Shown here: one piece after another, positions 33,311-44,602 of the stretch
Position numbering within the stretch: position 1 is the stretch's first letter
Layout: the number at the start of each line of letters is the position of its first letter
NCBI RefSeq assembly: GCF_036898095.1
Contig: NC_090765.1
Location: forward strand, 33,875,507 to 33,939,506
DNA from: Palaemon carinicauda
Taxonomy: Eukaryota > Arthropoda > Malacostraca > Decapoda > Palaemonidae
Direction: 5' to 3'
DNA length: 64,000 nt
Notes under the pieces: generated by a model
Database searches by the model: none
What the model was told of the DNA's origin: nothing
The model's input: only the letters and a program-made list of their open reading frames with translations
Made by a program: the position numbers and the translations under genes

Positions 33311-35365
33311 ATCAATTATTTAGAGATAAAATACTTGGTGTTACTCCACTTCTTGGAGATCCTCAAAGGTCACTTTATGGTGTTGATGATTTCTTAGGCT
33401 GCTGGCTGTCCACAGGTGGCAAGATCCTATGTTGCTCATATTTCTGTTTGAATGGGGAATGTCTCGATGGTTGCTGAGGGGCTGGCATCCTAGGGGCCAC
33501 TGCTCTCCTCATGAAAGAAGACTGGTTAGCCTTTTCTGCCTTCTGTGTCGCAGAAGCGACTTCTGTATGGGAAGGACAGTGAGAAAATCAATCCCATTAA
33601 AATTATGTAGACATCAGGAATCGCTGAGAGACAACTGTTTGGTACATCTGGGCAAAACAGTATCTTTGCATTTGAGGATACAGTTACTGTTTGATGATGC
33701 AAAATCTTGAAGGCTTTAGCCCCAGACCACAACAGTTCCTCGAAATGTTTAACTACTTTAGAGTGTTTAATGTTCTCTGTTACTATAAAGAGTAGCACTG
33801 TTCCTGACCAGTGATCTAACCAAGAGCATGCCTGGACAGCTGACATGGCAGCCACTTGCATGTTTAGCAGCTCTGATGCTAAGAAAGTGAAAGGGAGATT
33901 AGACAATTTATCTCTAGGTACACTTGGTACCAGGGCAGCGATGTCGGATCTATCGGGAAAGGACTCGGGTAAGCCTCAGAATCTAAATAGAAATTTCTCT
34001 AGTGAGAAAGTGCTAATGGAGGTAGTCTTGATGACTTACTGGATCAAGTAGATTTATTGGTAGCCAAGACTTGGTTATCAAAAAGGTCCAAGGTGTCACG
34101 GGTTTGAATAAAAAGTGACACGTTGAAACGATGTTGAGTACTGTGAGCTGTGTATTTCCCTCGCCCTCTTGGCAGATGCTAGGGGCAGAAGAAAACCATC
34201 TAAAGCGTTAGATCCTTATCCGACGCCTTATGTAATTCATAAGGTGCCATCATGAGTAACCTTAGAACTTTTATGAAATCCTAAGATGGAGATTTAAGTA
34301 TGTTCCCAAGGAGGACACGCCTGTTCCAAGCTCCAAATCACGAGCACGGGAAGGGGTGGGAATTGAAGGGGCCGGGTCAGGTATTGTGGTAACCATGGGG
34401 ACAGGTAATACTTACCTTTGCCTTGGCCCTAGCTTTATTCCCACTTACGTGGCCAACACCTCTCGATGCTGGCACGTTGCCTACTGGGCTGGGAGCTACC
34501 TTACCATACTTACCAGGCTCTTTTGGCTTTAGAAAGGGGAAACTATGGGATCCCTGATACTGGGAGAACCACCTCCCCTTCATATCTTACATCACCAAGA
34601 GGGACAGTTTCGATACTGTACTTGTAAGGGGGATACGGGGGAGAAGCAGCCTTGGCTGCTAGCTCCTTAGGATGCCCAAGACTTCCTTAGGTCAAACTTA
34701 TCATCAACCGGCTGCAAGGTTACGGGCTTTCAGCTTCTGAAGGGGTGTGGCAAAGACTACAGCGTTTCCAACACACCAGCAAAATTTTAAAAACTTGCTG
34801 ATGTAGATCAGAGAGCTTCAAACCCTTGGACCATACTCCCCAAAGACCGATCCAGAGCGTATGCACGGGAGGCAGCATCAACCGCAACCCCCCGCCCAGG
34901 AGACCGAAATAGGGAAAGATTTCATCGGACTCTTCTTGGCCGTATGCCTACTACAGCACCGGAGGCAACAACCTACACCCAGCGGATGTGGATAAATGCG
35001 AACAATCATGCCCACTACAAAATGCATCGAGGGACTGTGGATGTACAGCCATTAACCGGCTATGGCGTCCATCCTTCCACCAACATACACTAAATTCTTT
35101 CTTCCAGTCCATCACTAGCGACTGCAATCACTTCCTGAGAAGAGAAAGAAAATGAAAACATTGTTGTACATGTGTACCAGTCAGTTGCCAAATCATAAGT
35201 GAAGGCTCTCTGGGTGGAAAGGGGGCGTGGCTACTCACCGTGCACCCTCACAAGCTGTATATACGCTTCTTATCCAACTTTAACAACAGACTCCAGCTCT
35301 TGCTGAATCTATCTCCCTTATTAAGGACATGGGTTTGCATACCGCATAGGAACAAATGACAGTGA
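33300..35365 (-). mobile_element. DIRS-like element H: left end plus gag, same family as G
   Basis: The minus-strand start near 35365 (CCTTATTAAGGACATGGGTTTGCAT region) matches the start of element G near 42345-42380. The stretch ATGCCTACTACAGCACCGGAGG at 34949-34970 matches 42029-42050 in G. Only gag is retained. A region at 33526-33906 (-) contains SCSWLDHWSGT, which parallels VNWLDQWSVAV in G at about 39640-39670. The element ends at about 33300 against element F. Confidence 0.65.
33526..33906 (-). pseudogene. DIRS-like Gag fragment, element H
   Basis: A 126-residue stretch without stops contains LNMQVAAMSAVQACSWLDHW and KVVKHFEELLWSGAKAFKIL. Its Trp-rich helical segment is shared with the gag of element G. 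Sequence on both sides contains stops. It is a capsid-region remnant of a packaging protein. Confidence 0.55.
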
Positions 35366-35838
35366 AGATTATAATTCAATATTATGTGAATTATATGACA
35401 TAAAAGCTGGTTAAGATGAGTCTTTTGTTATAGGCTTGAGTCCTTTAAACCCTTATGATAGCATAATTTTGGGGATGCTTACAGAATATTAAATATCACA
35501 TAATGTACTAAAGTTTTATTAGATAACATACAACCTTACTAAAATATATAACATCCTCTCCCATATACAAAAAGCAAAGCTTATAAAATGATAAAAGCAA
35601 TTATCCAAATGTTTCTCCACCACTGCAATAAAGAAATTGAAATATAGCAGCCTGCTTGGTTGCTAACTAATACCAGATAATGCATTGTAGAATAAAATAA
35701 AAGGCATTCCCTAAAAAACTAATAGGATTGAACTATAAAAACACCCCATAAAGACCAACAGCTGGATACTTGGCAAAAATGCATAGGCCCCATTGGAGAC
35801 ATAAAGCAATTCTAAGACAAACACCTAAAATAAAAAAA
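35366..35838. other. AT-rich spacer between elements H and G
   Basis: Low-complexity AT-rich DNA; no gene or repeat boundary recognised. Confidence 0.45.
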
Positions 35839-35839
35839 A

Positions 35840-36078
35840 ATTGTAGTTTTTCTAGCCATACAAATCTGAGTTCTTTAATTAGGGAGATTACTTTGGCACA
35901 AGCTGGAATTAGTTGTTAAAATGGATAACGAACAGTAATCCGACTGTAGAAGGGGCGGGGCAAAAGTCTCTGCCCCCTTCCAGTCGGCTCATCACTTACT
36001 TTAGATACTTCGGCCCAAGACTTAGAGGGAAGTTAGTTTAGAGGACTCAAGTTTGTATGGATAGGAAACGTACAAATT
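35840..36078. repeat. Palindromic terminal module of element G
   Basis: The left arm TTGTAGTTTTTCTAGCCATACAAATC at 35840 pairs imperfectly (about 80 percent) with GTTTGTATGGATAGGAAACGTACAA ending near 36078. A central GAAGGGGCGGGGC/GCCCCTTCC-type pairing lies near 35947-35985. The plan matches the modules of C, E and I but the sequence differs. Confidence 0.6.
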
Positions 36079-36289
36079 ATTTTTTGAAATTTGTTGTTCC
36101 TACACATCATAAAAACTCTCATCCTTTAATTAGGGAGACTCGGTGCTTGGAGGGATGAAAGTCTCGTTGGAACCAAAACTGGAAGGTTCTGTACTTCTCT
36201 GAAAGTGTTCCAGGCTAGATCTGTGGAGAAACAAAGTGTGGGGACTATTCATTGCTGACTTACATAAAAAATGTCACTATAGATAAGAT

Positions 36290-37290
36290 GCAATCTCTCC
36301 CATAAGGGAATTAGGCTTGCTAAACAACAGCTTGAGCAGCCACCACTGAACCAAGCATGTGGGTTTACTCCAGCAGGTAGAAGGCCGTGAAGGTTTGTGT
36401 CTTTTCCAGACACCTACCTTCAGCACTTTGCCCATTGACAGGTTTCTTTCTATTAGTTAGTGTGGGTGCAATACACCTGACTTTGTGAGCTCTAGTCCTG
36501 GCTGGTACCTCGACACTTTTGTGAGCTGAGGCGTAAGCTTTACAGATCATATCACGAACCCAGAAAGTGACTGCTTCTTGACATCTCTTTCTTGTACTTG
36601 CCGGTGCTAATGAGAGGTCTCTTACACTTTGGCCTGAGATGTTGGTTCCACTTCAGATATCACCTCAGAGCTATCATGGGACACAAGAACATCTCATCTT
36701 CATGAAAACCTGATGCCTCACAGAGAGAGGGGATGGAGAAGGACTCAAAGCTGGGGTCATGCACCACTGGGTTCTGAGTCTTGGCCATAAAGTCTGGCAC
36801 AAAACTGAAGGAGAATTCCTTCCATCAATGACCGTGGGTGACTACATAAGAGACTGTACAACTCACTCACTCTTTTCACTGATGCAGAAAGACAGTCCTG
36901 ATAGTCCTATTTCTGTATGACCACCTCTTGAAAGGTTCAAACGGGATACATGTCAGAGCCGTGAGGACCAAGGTTACATCCTACTATGGGGCCTATGATT
37001 CCAGGGTGGGCAAGACTTCTCGATAGTACTCACGAGTATAGACAACTCCCAGGAAGCGGAGAGGTTTAAGCCCTTAAGTCAATAGACCATATTCAAGGCT
37101 AAGCAGTAGACTTTGATGGTCGCAACTGAGAGATGCTTCTCTTGGCGAAGGAAGCTGAGGAAATCCACGATCTGTGCTAAAGATGTTCTGACCAGAGAAA
37201 TACCCCCTCAACACCAATTGCAGAAGATAGCCCACTTAGCCTGGTAAACTTCTGTAAATAACCTCTGGAGATATCCAGACATTTCTTGTG
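36290..37290 (-). pseudogene. DIRS-like tyrosine recombinase, element G
   Basis: Readable pieces include QIVDFLSFLRQEKHLSVATI and VYCLALNMV near 37060-37180 (core-binding region) and LSASVKRVSELYSLL near 36850-36893, with the box I Arg near 36870. Downstream frames break up and the H-x-x-R and Tyr boxes could not be read with confidence. It is a dead copy of the integrating recombinase. Confidence 0.6.
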
Positions 37291-37315
37291 CAGTGCCTTG
37301 CAAAAAGCCTTTTGC

Positions 37316-39317
37316 TCAGAGGAGACGGTGGAGAATCTTCATCTGTAAAGAGCTAACGACTGCATGGAGTGGTGGTACTGTACCTTTGCAAGTGCGGCTA
37401 ATAGAGAAAAATAAGCCGGGGGGGATTTCTCTTGGGACCTCGCCCAGAAGAGTAAGATCGGGATACCACTTGGCATGTGGCCACCTGGGAGCCACAAGGG
37501 TCATCCTGAGTCCTCGTATAATCAACACTGTTGATTGACGGCCAAATCAGGCTGGACGGGAGAAAGAAGTACACATCCAGGTGATCACATGAGTATTAGA
37601 TAGTGTCTTCTAACATAGCCCAAGGATCTGGAAGGAGGGAGCAGAACTTGGAGAGTTTCCTGTCCAGCCAGATGCAAACAGATTGATCACAGGAGAGCCC
37701 CACAGGGAAAGAAGCCTTTCCACTACCAGAGGATGTAGATACCACTCCTGTCTCTGCCTACTAGTGTGTCTGCTATTACAGTACATTCCTCTTGCCTGGG
37801 ATGTATCTTGTTGACACCTCCGCAGCATGAAACGCCACCTAGATGTGCATCTGCTTAATCAGCTCGTACAGGGGTGCAAGACCGTGCCTCCCTCCTCATT
37901 GACTTAAGCCAATACAATGGTGTTGTCACTCATCAACAGTACAAAGTGCCGCCTCAAATGTTCTCATAATGCCAGCAAGCCTTGGAAGGCTGCCTGCATT
38001 TCCAGGACATTGATGTGAAGATGCCTCTCTTCTTCAGACCACACTCCTAAGGCAACCAAGTCATCAAAGTCTGGAGATGAGAAGTGTCCTGGACCTCCTG
38101 TGTCACTTGCAAAGGATGGAACAGGGAGATCCCTGTTGGCTACCCAGTGATCCTTCAGACACTGCTGAATGAATCTTTGGTGGGATCGCCTGTAAAGAAG
38201 ATTCTCCAATGAAGACAGATGGCCGAGAAGACCTTGCCATTGCCAAGCAGGAACAACTGCCTTGTACAGAAAGAGTTGTGTGACCTCCCTGAGTTTGGTG
38301 ACACTTTCATCTGTGGAAAAGACTCACGCTACTGCCGAGCTTATGAGCAAGCTCAGGTACTTCAACCTCTGCTTGAGTATGAGATTCGACTTCTACCAGT
38401 TTACAACAATTCAAAGGTTGGGGCAAAATGAAAAAATCTGATCTTAGTTCTGAAGCAATTGTCTCTCTGAGGAGGCCAGGATCAACCAATCATAGAGATA
38501 CATCATGAGACGTATACCTCATGACTGGGCTAAATTGGCTACCATGGTGAACACCCGAGTGAACACCTAAGAGCTGTGCACAGTCCGAAGCAAAGTCTTG
38601 AACTGATATACTGTACTGTAGAAGGAAAAGCTGAGGTACTTTCCAGAGGTCTGATGAACAGGCACCTGAAAGTACAAGTTCTTCAGATTTTCATAAAGCA
38701 TGAAGTCTCCCTCATGGAAGACAGCACAGACTATACTATTTCCATCCTGAACTTTGTTTATTGAACAAACTTATTCAGCAGAGAAAGGTGGATGACCAGA
38801 CTCCAGCCCCTGTCTTAGGGTGACTGTAGAAGCCCGGAGATTCGTCTCGAAAGTCATCGAAAGTGTTCTTCTCCAACATTGCTTCTGCATATGCCTGCAA
38901 AGCCAAGACTTTCACCAATGCTGGGCGCTCCATTGGGAATTCGAATGGTACAGGAGATATGTGGTCCAGTGGTCCAAGAAAGGGTAGAAAGTAGCCATCC
39001 TGAAGGATACTCACTACCCAGGAATCAGCCCTGTCTCTCTGCCACGTTTCCCAGTGGCGAAACAAGCAACTCCCTACTCTCGGCAGCGGGAGACAATAAA
39101 CAATTTCCGTGTTTTCCTCTCCCTCCCCTTTTTCTAAAAGGAGAGGATCGAGGTGGTAGAAAAGGCTGAGCATGACCAGACTCTTATTAGAGAAGAAGTC
39201 GCCGGGAGCTGCAGAACAGGGTCTCAGAGCAGTCGCAGGGCCCTTCCTCGATTCTGAACCTGCAGCCCTGGAGTTTGGTCGCTGTTCCCTTCGAAGGGAT
39301 GGAACCCTCAAAGGCAA
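37316..39317 (-). pseudogene. DIRS-like Pol: RT-RNase H, element G (catalytic Asp lost)
   Basis: The N-terminal part (39317-38775) is open for 180 residues and includes FRHWETWQRDRADSWVVSIL, PFEFPMERPALVKV and DESPGFYSHPKTGAG, the usual DIRS RT entry. The active site, at 38486-38500, reads YLYDW in place of YLDDW, so the first catalytic Asp is Tyr. RNase H follows at 38209-37964 with ASDTGGPGH and HLHINVLEMQAAF. The linker (37828-37610) has SRQRQEWYLHPLVVERLLSL and VINLFAS, and ALVAPRW-like TLVAPRWPHAKWYPDL occurs at about 37500-37440. Stops separate these parts. Confidence 0.75.
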
Positions 39318-39349
39318 CAGCTTGGTGGATTAGGGAGCCCTACAAAGCA

Positions 39350-42307
39350 GTCCTCTATGATTAACTGTTGCCTATACATGACTCTATGGCAGGAGAGACA
39401 TGGCATCCCGCACTGACAAGTTCCTCAACGCTGACGCTACCTCAGGGATAACCTATTTTCAGAAGCTAGAGACTACAGCATCATGCCTCTCTAAAACCCA
39501 GTTAGCCAACAGGCTTGCTGTCTGTTAAGCCATGAAGGTGTTTGCCTTCCACATATACAGCACAAGGCTCTTGTACAGTATTTTTCTAAAGCCTCTGGGG
39601 TTGATAACCTCATCGACTTTCTGAAGTAGATCACTGCCACCGACCACTGGTCCAGCCAGTTGACAGAATGGACAGAAGCCAAGGCCTTGGCCTCCATGAC
39701 TTCCGACTCGGAGGCCGAGGAGGTACCTTCCACCATGATTATCTCCAGTGGGTATGTCCTCCCACCCTCCCGTCAGAATATAAACTGAATGGTCTACCTG
39801 CACAGGTGCAGACAGGGCTTTCTCCAGCATATTGAACCTCTACTGCCTTGAGAGTCAGGGAGACAGGATCTTGTTTGAATTGCTGGAACAAAGAGAATTC
39901 TCAGATCCAGATATCTGATCATCTAACCAGTCCAAAACCAGGTTCAAAAGATCCAACCAGGATAACTCCAATGAGGGCTTCCATCCTTGAGGGGAACTGA
40001 AGTGCCGATTAATTACCGAAAACCTCTCCCTTGGCCATTTTACTATCAAATGATACCAAAGAACTTCATAAGGAAACTCTTTGACTTAGAGTAGTCAAGC
40101 CACCAAAGGCTTCAGACTATATGGTTCAGAGTCCTCAAGACCAGCGTTGCCAAACTAGTGGGAATCCCGCTAGTTCTGGGGGAATCGAAATTTGATTTGC
40201 GGGTTTTAAACCATGGCTGCGGCTAGCGGGTAACCTGGCGGGATTTCAAAATAATTCATTCATATTGCAGCAATTCTTTTAAGACTGTTTAGGGACTTAT
40301 TATAATGCATGAAATTTTAGAATTTAAATGGTTTCAATGTAATTTTATCCAAAAAATATAGAGGAATACAAGAAATGTACTCAGAACCTGGGGGGTAAAA
40401 TAAATAGGCTCCATTATCAGGACGTGACATTTTTACCAGCGTGTTATACACAACAGGAATCTAGCCGAGAAAATACACTCTCTCTCTCTCTCTCTCGTCC
40501 TCAGCCTATGGCGAGGGTGAGGCAGCTTGCTCTTTAGAATCTACAACCCACCCCTTAAGTACAACAGTCCAGGTACAGTACATAGTCAAGGGCCGATGAA
40601 TGCCCGGGCAGGCATATGGCACGGGAGGAGATCTGAAAAGCACATTGTGGCTCTGGTGCCACAGGTTGGAGCAGAGGGTCAATCACAGCCCTGAAGAGAG
40701 GCCTACTACCCCAGATTCTTTTTCTACTTAAGCGCACATGCAGTTTAGTACAACATTGAATAGTACTATCTTCTCCTTCATAATCCACTGCACAAAGGTA
40801 GGAGGGCAGCCGTTGTATGTCTAGGATGGAAGGGAAATGGAGATTGGCATAGCTCCTCCATTACCCTTGGGACAAACTATGCATGGGACTCTACACCTCT
40901 GTTCCATCCAGCTACCAGGGTAGGCAGTTCAGCTGGCCCTGATTACCAAAGTAACTGGGGTGGCTGGGCCACGGGCCCGTGTGGGAAGGGAACTGTACGG
41001 GTACCATCCACCCTTCCTACAAGAGAGATGGTGTCGCAGGGAACCCTGTCCCTGTGACTACGGCTAGCCTTCCTGAACTTCTTTGATCTCTTCCTCCTCT
41101 TCTTCAGAGATAAAGTGAAAATCAGAGTCAGAGGACAAAAAAGAGGAGGAAGAAATACACACGCTTCTTCCTTATCTTGGGTCTGCAAGCAGAGCGGTCG
41201 ATGTTTGAGTGGTCGCCACTGATTATGACACTCCCCGGAGGGAGAAACTACATGGGTTGCTCCCACAAGAATCACAACACTGGAGAGCACTGTCACAGGG
41301 GCAAGAAGAGGCACAATCACTAGACCCTGCGACCCGTCTTGTACAACCACTGACACTGAGGGAGGAGGAACCAACTCCGGACTCCCTGGCACAAAGATAG
41401 GGGTTGAGGACACAGGGGAAGAGGTGGGGAGCACTGGCACTGAGTCAGGGATCAGGGTCAGGGAAAGGGTGGACACCACTTAATCTTACCATTAGATTTA
41501 CAATTCTTACTGGGTCCATGGCCCCTACCCCTAGCCCCTTGCTGGCTATGGTGGGGGCAGCTAAACCTGACTTACTGACCACCAGTCTGCCACTGAAGGA
41601 TCCATCACCCTCTAATGACGGGCTAAGGGGGTACCGGGGAGGGGGGAAGTAGCCTTGGCTACCACCTCCCTCAAAAGTGTCTTGGAAGGCCTACCTGAAA
41701 GAACTAAGGAAGCCCAAGCCCTTTTAGGTCAAACTCGTCGGCAGCAGCATGCGCAGTCCACAAAGATTAATCGGCCTTTGAAGGGGAACAGCAAACACTT
41801 GGGGTTCCCGGCTCACTGTCAAAGACTGAAAAGGATGCCAATGTTGATCCAAACTCTCCCGACTCCGACAATGTACTTTCTGGGGATCAATCCACAGGTA
41901 TAAGCGAAGGGGTAGCAGCTGCAGATACACTCCCAAAAGAGTCAGTGGCGGTCTTTGCTGCTGCTTTCTTAGGTGTTGCCAAGTTTGACCCAGACGATCG
42001 CCTCATTAACTTCTTCCCCTTCAGGGCATAATGCCTACTACTGCACCTGAGGCCACGATCGACACTCGTCGGCACAAGGGAATGCCTGCAAACAGACATG
42101 CTCCCGACACAAAGCACAGAGGGAGTGTGGATCCTCAGGCAAATCTGAAGTTCCTGTTTCCATTCCATTATCAACAACCACATTTGTCAAAGAGAGAAAG
42201 AATGAACAGTTTTGACAAGCGCTGCAGTATGTCCGTACACCACAGAGGTTGAAGCAAAAGTGAGTGATGAGCTGACTGGAAGGAGATCGGGCCTTCTCGT
42301 TGTCCAT
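39350..42307 (-). pseudogene. DIRS-like Gag, element G
   Basis: The ATG at 42307 opens an 89-residue piece with a Cys-rich domain: C18, C22, C28, C31 and C34, then DPHSLCALCREHVC (C64, C67, C72), PCADEC (C78, C82) and SW. This is the cleanest example of the motif seen in A, C, E and F. After a stop come Pro/Val-rich and basic parts (KKRRKRSKKFRKASRSHRDR near 41090-41045) and VNWLDQWSVAV near 39650. The frame is broken in several places. Confidence 0.6.
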
Positions 42308-42380
42308 TTTGGCGACTGATTCCAGATGGCGCCTAAGTAATTTCCTTAATTAAAGGACAGGGGTTTGTATGACACATGGG

Positions 42381-42781
42381 AACAACCAAAAGTTGAATTA
42401 ACATGTCTTAAGAGGGCAATATTGCAATTAACAGTTGCCAGTAAATCACTTGAGATTATTTTTGCTATCTTATATCACCCAATACAGTATCTCTTTTCTG
42501 AAAAATACATATTGTTCTGTATTTATAAATACACGCTAAATATATAATTCAAATTAAACATTAATCTTTAATGAATCCATAGTTATTTTCTAAAGAGTAT
42601 AAACATTCTTTAAAGTTATTTGAAAAAATTCTTTTCAAATATTAATAGCTGCCAGTAACTCATTTGAGAATATTTGTGCTAATGTCTTACATATCACTCA
42701 ATACAGTATCTTTTCTCAAAGATACATACTGTTCTATAATTATAATACATAGTTATTTTCTAAAGTTCCTAAAGACACATG
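42381..42781. other. AT-rich spacer
   Basis: AT-rich DNA with internal near-duplicates (AGTAAATCACTTGAGATTATTTTTGC at about 42441 and AGTAACTCATTTGAGAATATTTGTGC at about 42654). No gene seen. Confidence 0.45.
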
Positions 42782-43106
42782 GGTGCCGTTATAGTATGTG
42801 GCCTACCTTTCGAGTGTGGCCTACGGAATTTTGTCTCTGATATAGTATGTGGCCTACATACTGTTATTACGAATATTGATCATGTAAGTACACATGGATT
42901 TCAGTATTTAACTATGTAGTTAATGTTAATGTTGTGAAGGGGGGGGGGGTCCGAGGGGGCGCAGCCCCCCCGGGTAAGGACACGGCTTTTAGCATAGGTT
43001 AGGTGGGTTTTTTAAGTTAGCTTCTCTAAGGTAGGACACATTCAAACCGGGTAGGCCACATACTATAACAGATCCAAAAAGGTAGGCCACATACTATAAC
43101 GGCACC
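42782..43106. mobile_element. 325-bp MITE with about 29-bp TIRs and an 8-bp target duplication
   Basis: Terminal inverted repeats begin GGTGCCGTTATAGTATGTGG at 42782 and end with its inverse at 43106; the match runs about 29 bp. The flanks are GACACATG on both sides (42774-42781 and 43107-43114), a perfect 8-bp target-site duplication. A shorter internal copy of the GTAGGCCACATACTATAAC motif lies at 43050-43068. There is no ORF. An 8-bp duplication fits hAT, P or Merlin elements; GG-starting ends favour Merlin weakly. A poly-G/GC hairpin and a TTAGGTGGG motif lie inside. Confidence 0.85.
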
Positions 43107-43114
43107 GACACATG

Positions 43115-44293
43115 AAAATAAGCTAATGATTACAAGAGTTTTTGTGCATTTCATGCCCCTATTCCAGAACAGCAAGTTATACTACCAAATATTAGCATAT
43201 ATATTTCTATACTTAATATTACATAAAATAGTTCTTTCTGTTTTAGCCTTTATTGAAATTACAACCTCCATAAAATAATAAAACTAAATTTTGGGTAATC
43301 GAAAATTACCTTAAATATCTAGTACACATCCAGCACAAGAGATTAAAATGCTGGACGAACAGACAGACACAGTCACTGATGCCCAGACTTTAATAATTCT
43401 ATGTTTTTTGTATATTACATAACCTTGAAGCTTGGTAACATAGGCGTTGAAAAGTTTGGCAGGTCAGTTAAACAGTTTTCAGTAGATATAAAAATCAGAA
43501 TCTTAGTATAGAAATAAGTAATTCCATTATTAAGATTCTGATTGTATTTCTATTAACCTCCCCAGGCATTAATTTTGCCGACTCCCACATTGATTTGGTG
43601 AAGGATGGATTAATTTAGTAACTAAATTACTAGGCTTGCCTTTACTTGAAAAAGGTTTAACAGTAAGTCTTCATAAACTAAGAAAATGTCCATCCAGATT
43701 AAAACCCCTGAGGATTTAACCATTAATAGAAAAATTATGGAATTTAAAACTGAATAACATAACTAATTAAAAAATGCAAATATCAAATTACCCATCTCCC
43801 TATTGTATTCCAATTTGGAAAAGTTTAAATGAAAATAAAATTTAAAAGAACCACAAAAGATAAATTAAAAAGAAAACTTTTACTGAACTATATATATCAA
43901 GCAGTAACCACAGAAACAAATACCCATAAATTCCTTTAAACAAGCCAGTCCTCTTTTAAATAATGTTAAGAAAAAGCAGATTTGGTACATCACTGAACAG
44001 CTGCCATTGTGCAGAAAGATTTTCTTGCTGAAATCAAAAGTGGCAGCTGCACTTTTAATATCATTAACTTTAGTTTTCAGGTCTTTTATTTGATAAATGG
44101 AAAGGGGGAGAGGTTCCTTTGGCAGGGGAGGTTTACGGACAGAGGAAAGCGATACTCTTCCCTTACCACAGATGAGACCTAAGGATTGGGTTAAAGGATT
44201 TCCTAAACTTGATCAAAATGTGAGAGCCTTCTGCCTACAAGGATCTCGATGGATGGACCACCATAATGTTCTTCTATAAGAGTGACAAGTTTG
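43115..44293. other. AT-rich intergenic DNA
   Basis: No gene, repeat family or splice-linked frame recognised. The 60-residue open frame at 44097-44279 has no features. Confidence 0.45.
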
Positions 44294-44602
44294 TTAACCC
44301 TTTTACCCCCGGGGTTTTTGGAAATTTCCAACCCTTAACCCCCAGGGGGTTATTTTTTTCCCAGCACATTTTGCAGTATATTTTTTTTAAATTGCTCTAA
44401 CAGCCTTAATTTTTGTCATAGAGAGGTCAGGTTGGTCTCATTCTCTTGGAAAATGCCTGAATTTTTTCAAAAAATTATCAAAAAATATGAAAAACAAATT
44501 TTTATAACATTTTTTTGCAAGGACGTACCGGTACGTCCATGGGGGTAAAGGGATGGCTTTTGTGAAACGTACCAGTACGTCCTTTGGGGGTAAAAGGGTT
44601 AA
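44294..44602. mobile_element. piggyBac-like MITE, copy 2 (309 bp)
   Basis: The same ends (TTAACCCTTTTACCCCC and inverse) and the same interior as 13933-14240 but in opposite orientation, with roughly 90 percent identity by eye. TTAA lies at both edges. There is no transposase, so mobilisation would need a piggyBac enzyme elsewhere. Confidence 0.85.

Larger units (their letters stand above)
35840..42380 (-). mobile_element. DIRS-like element G, full length, inactive (about 6.5 kb)
   Basis: On the minus strand the order is left end (about 42380-42310), Gag (42307 to about 39350), Pol (39317 to about 37316), tyrosine recombinase (about 37290-36290) and a palindromic right module (36078-35840). 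Both ends carry a TTAATTA-containing box (CCTTAATTAAAGG near 42350, TTTAATTAGGG near 35874 and 36126). Every ORF is interrupted. A fragment of the same family is element H. Confidence 0.8.

Noticed and set aside
34377..34583. A 68-residue minus-strand frame as a gene
   Set aside because: It lies within the gag region of element H and aligns in position with gag DNA of element G.
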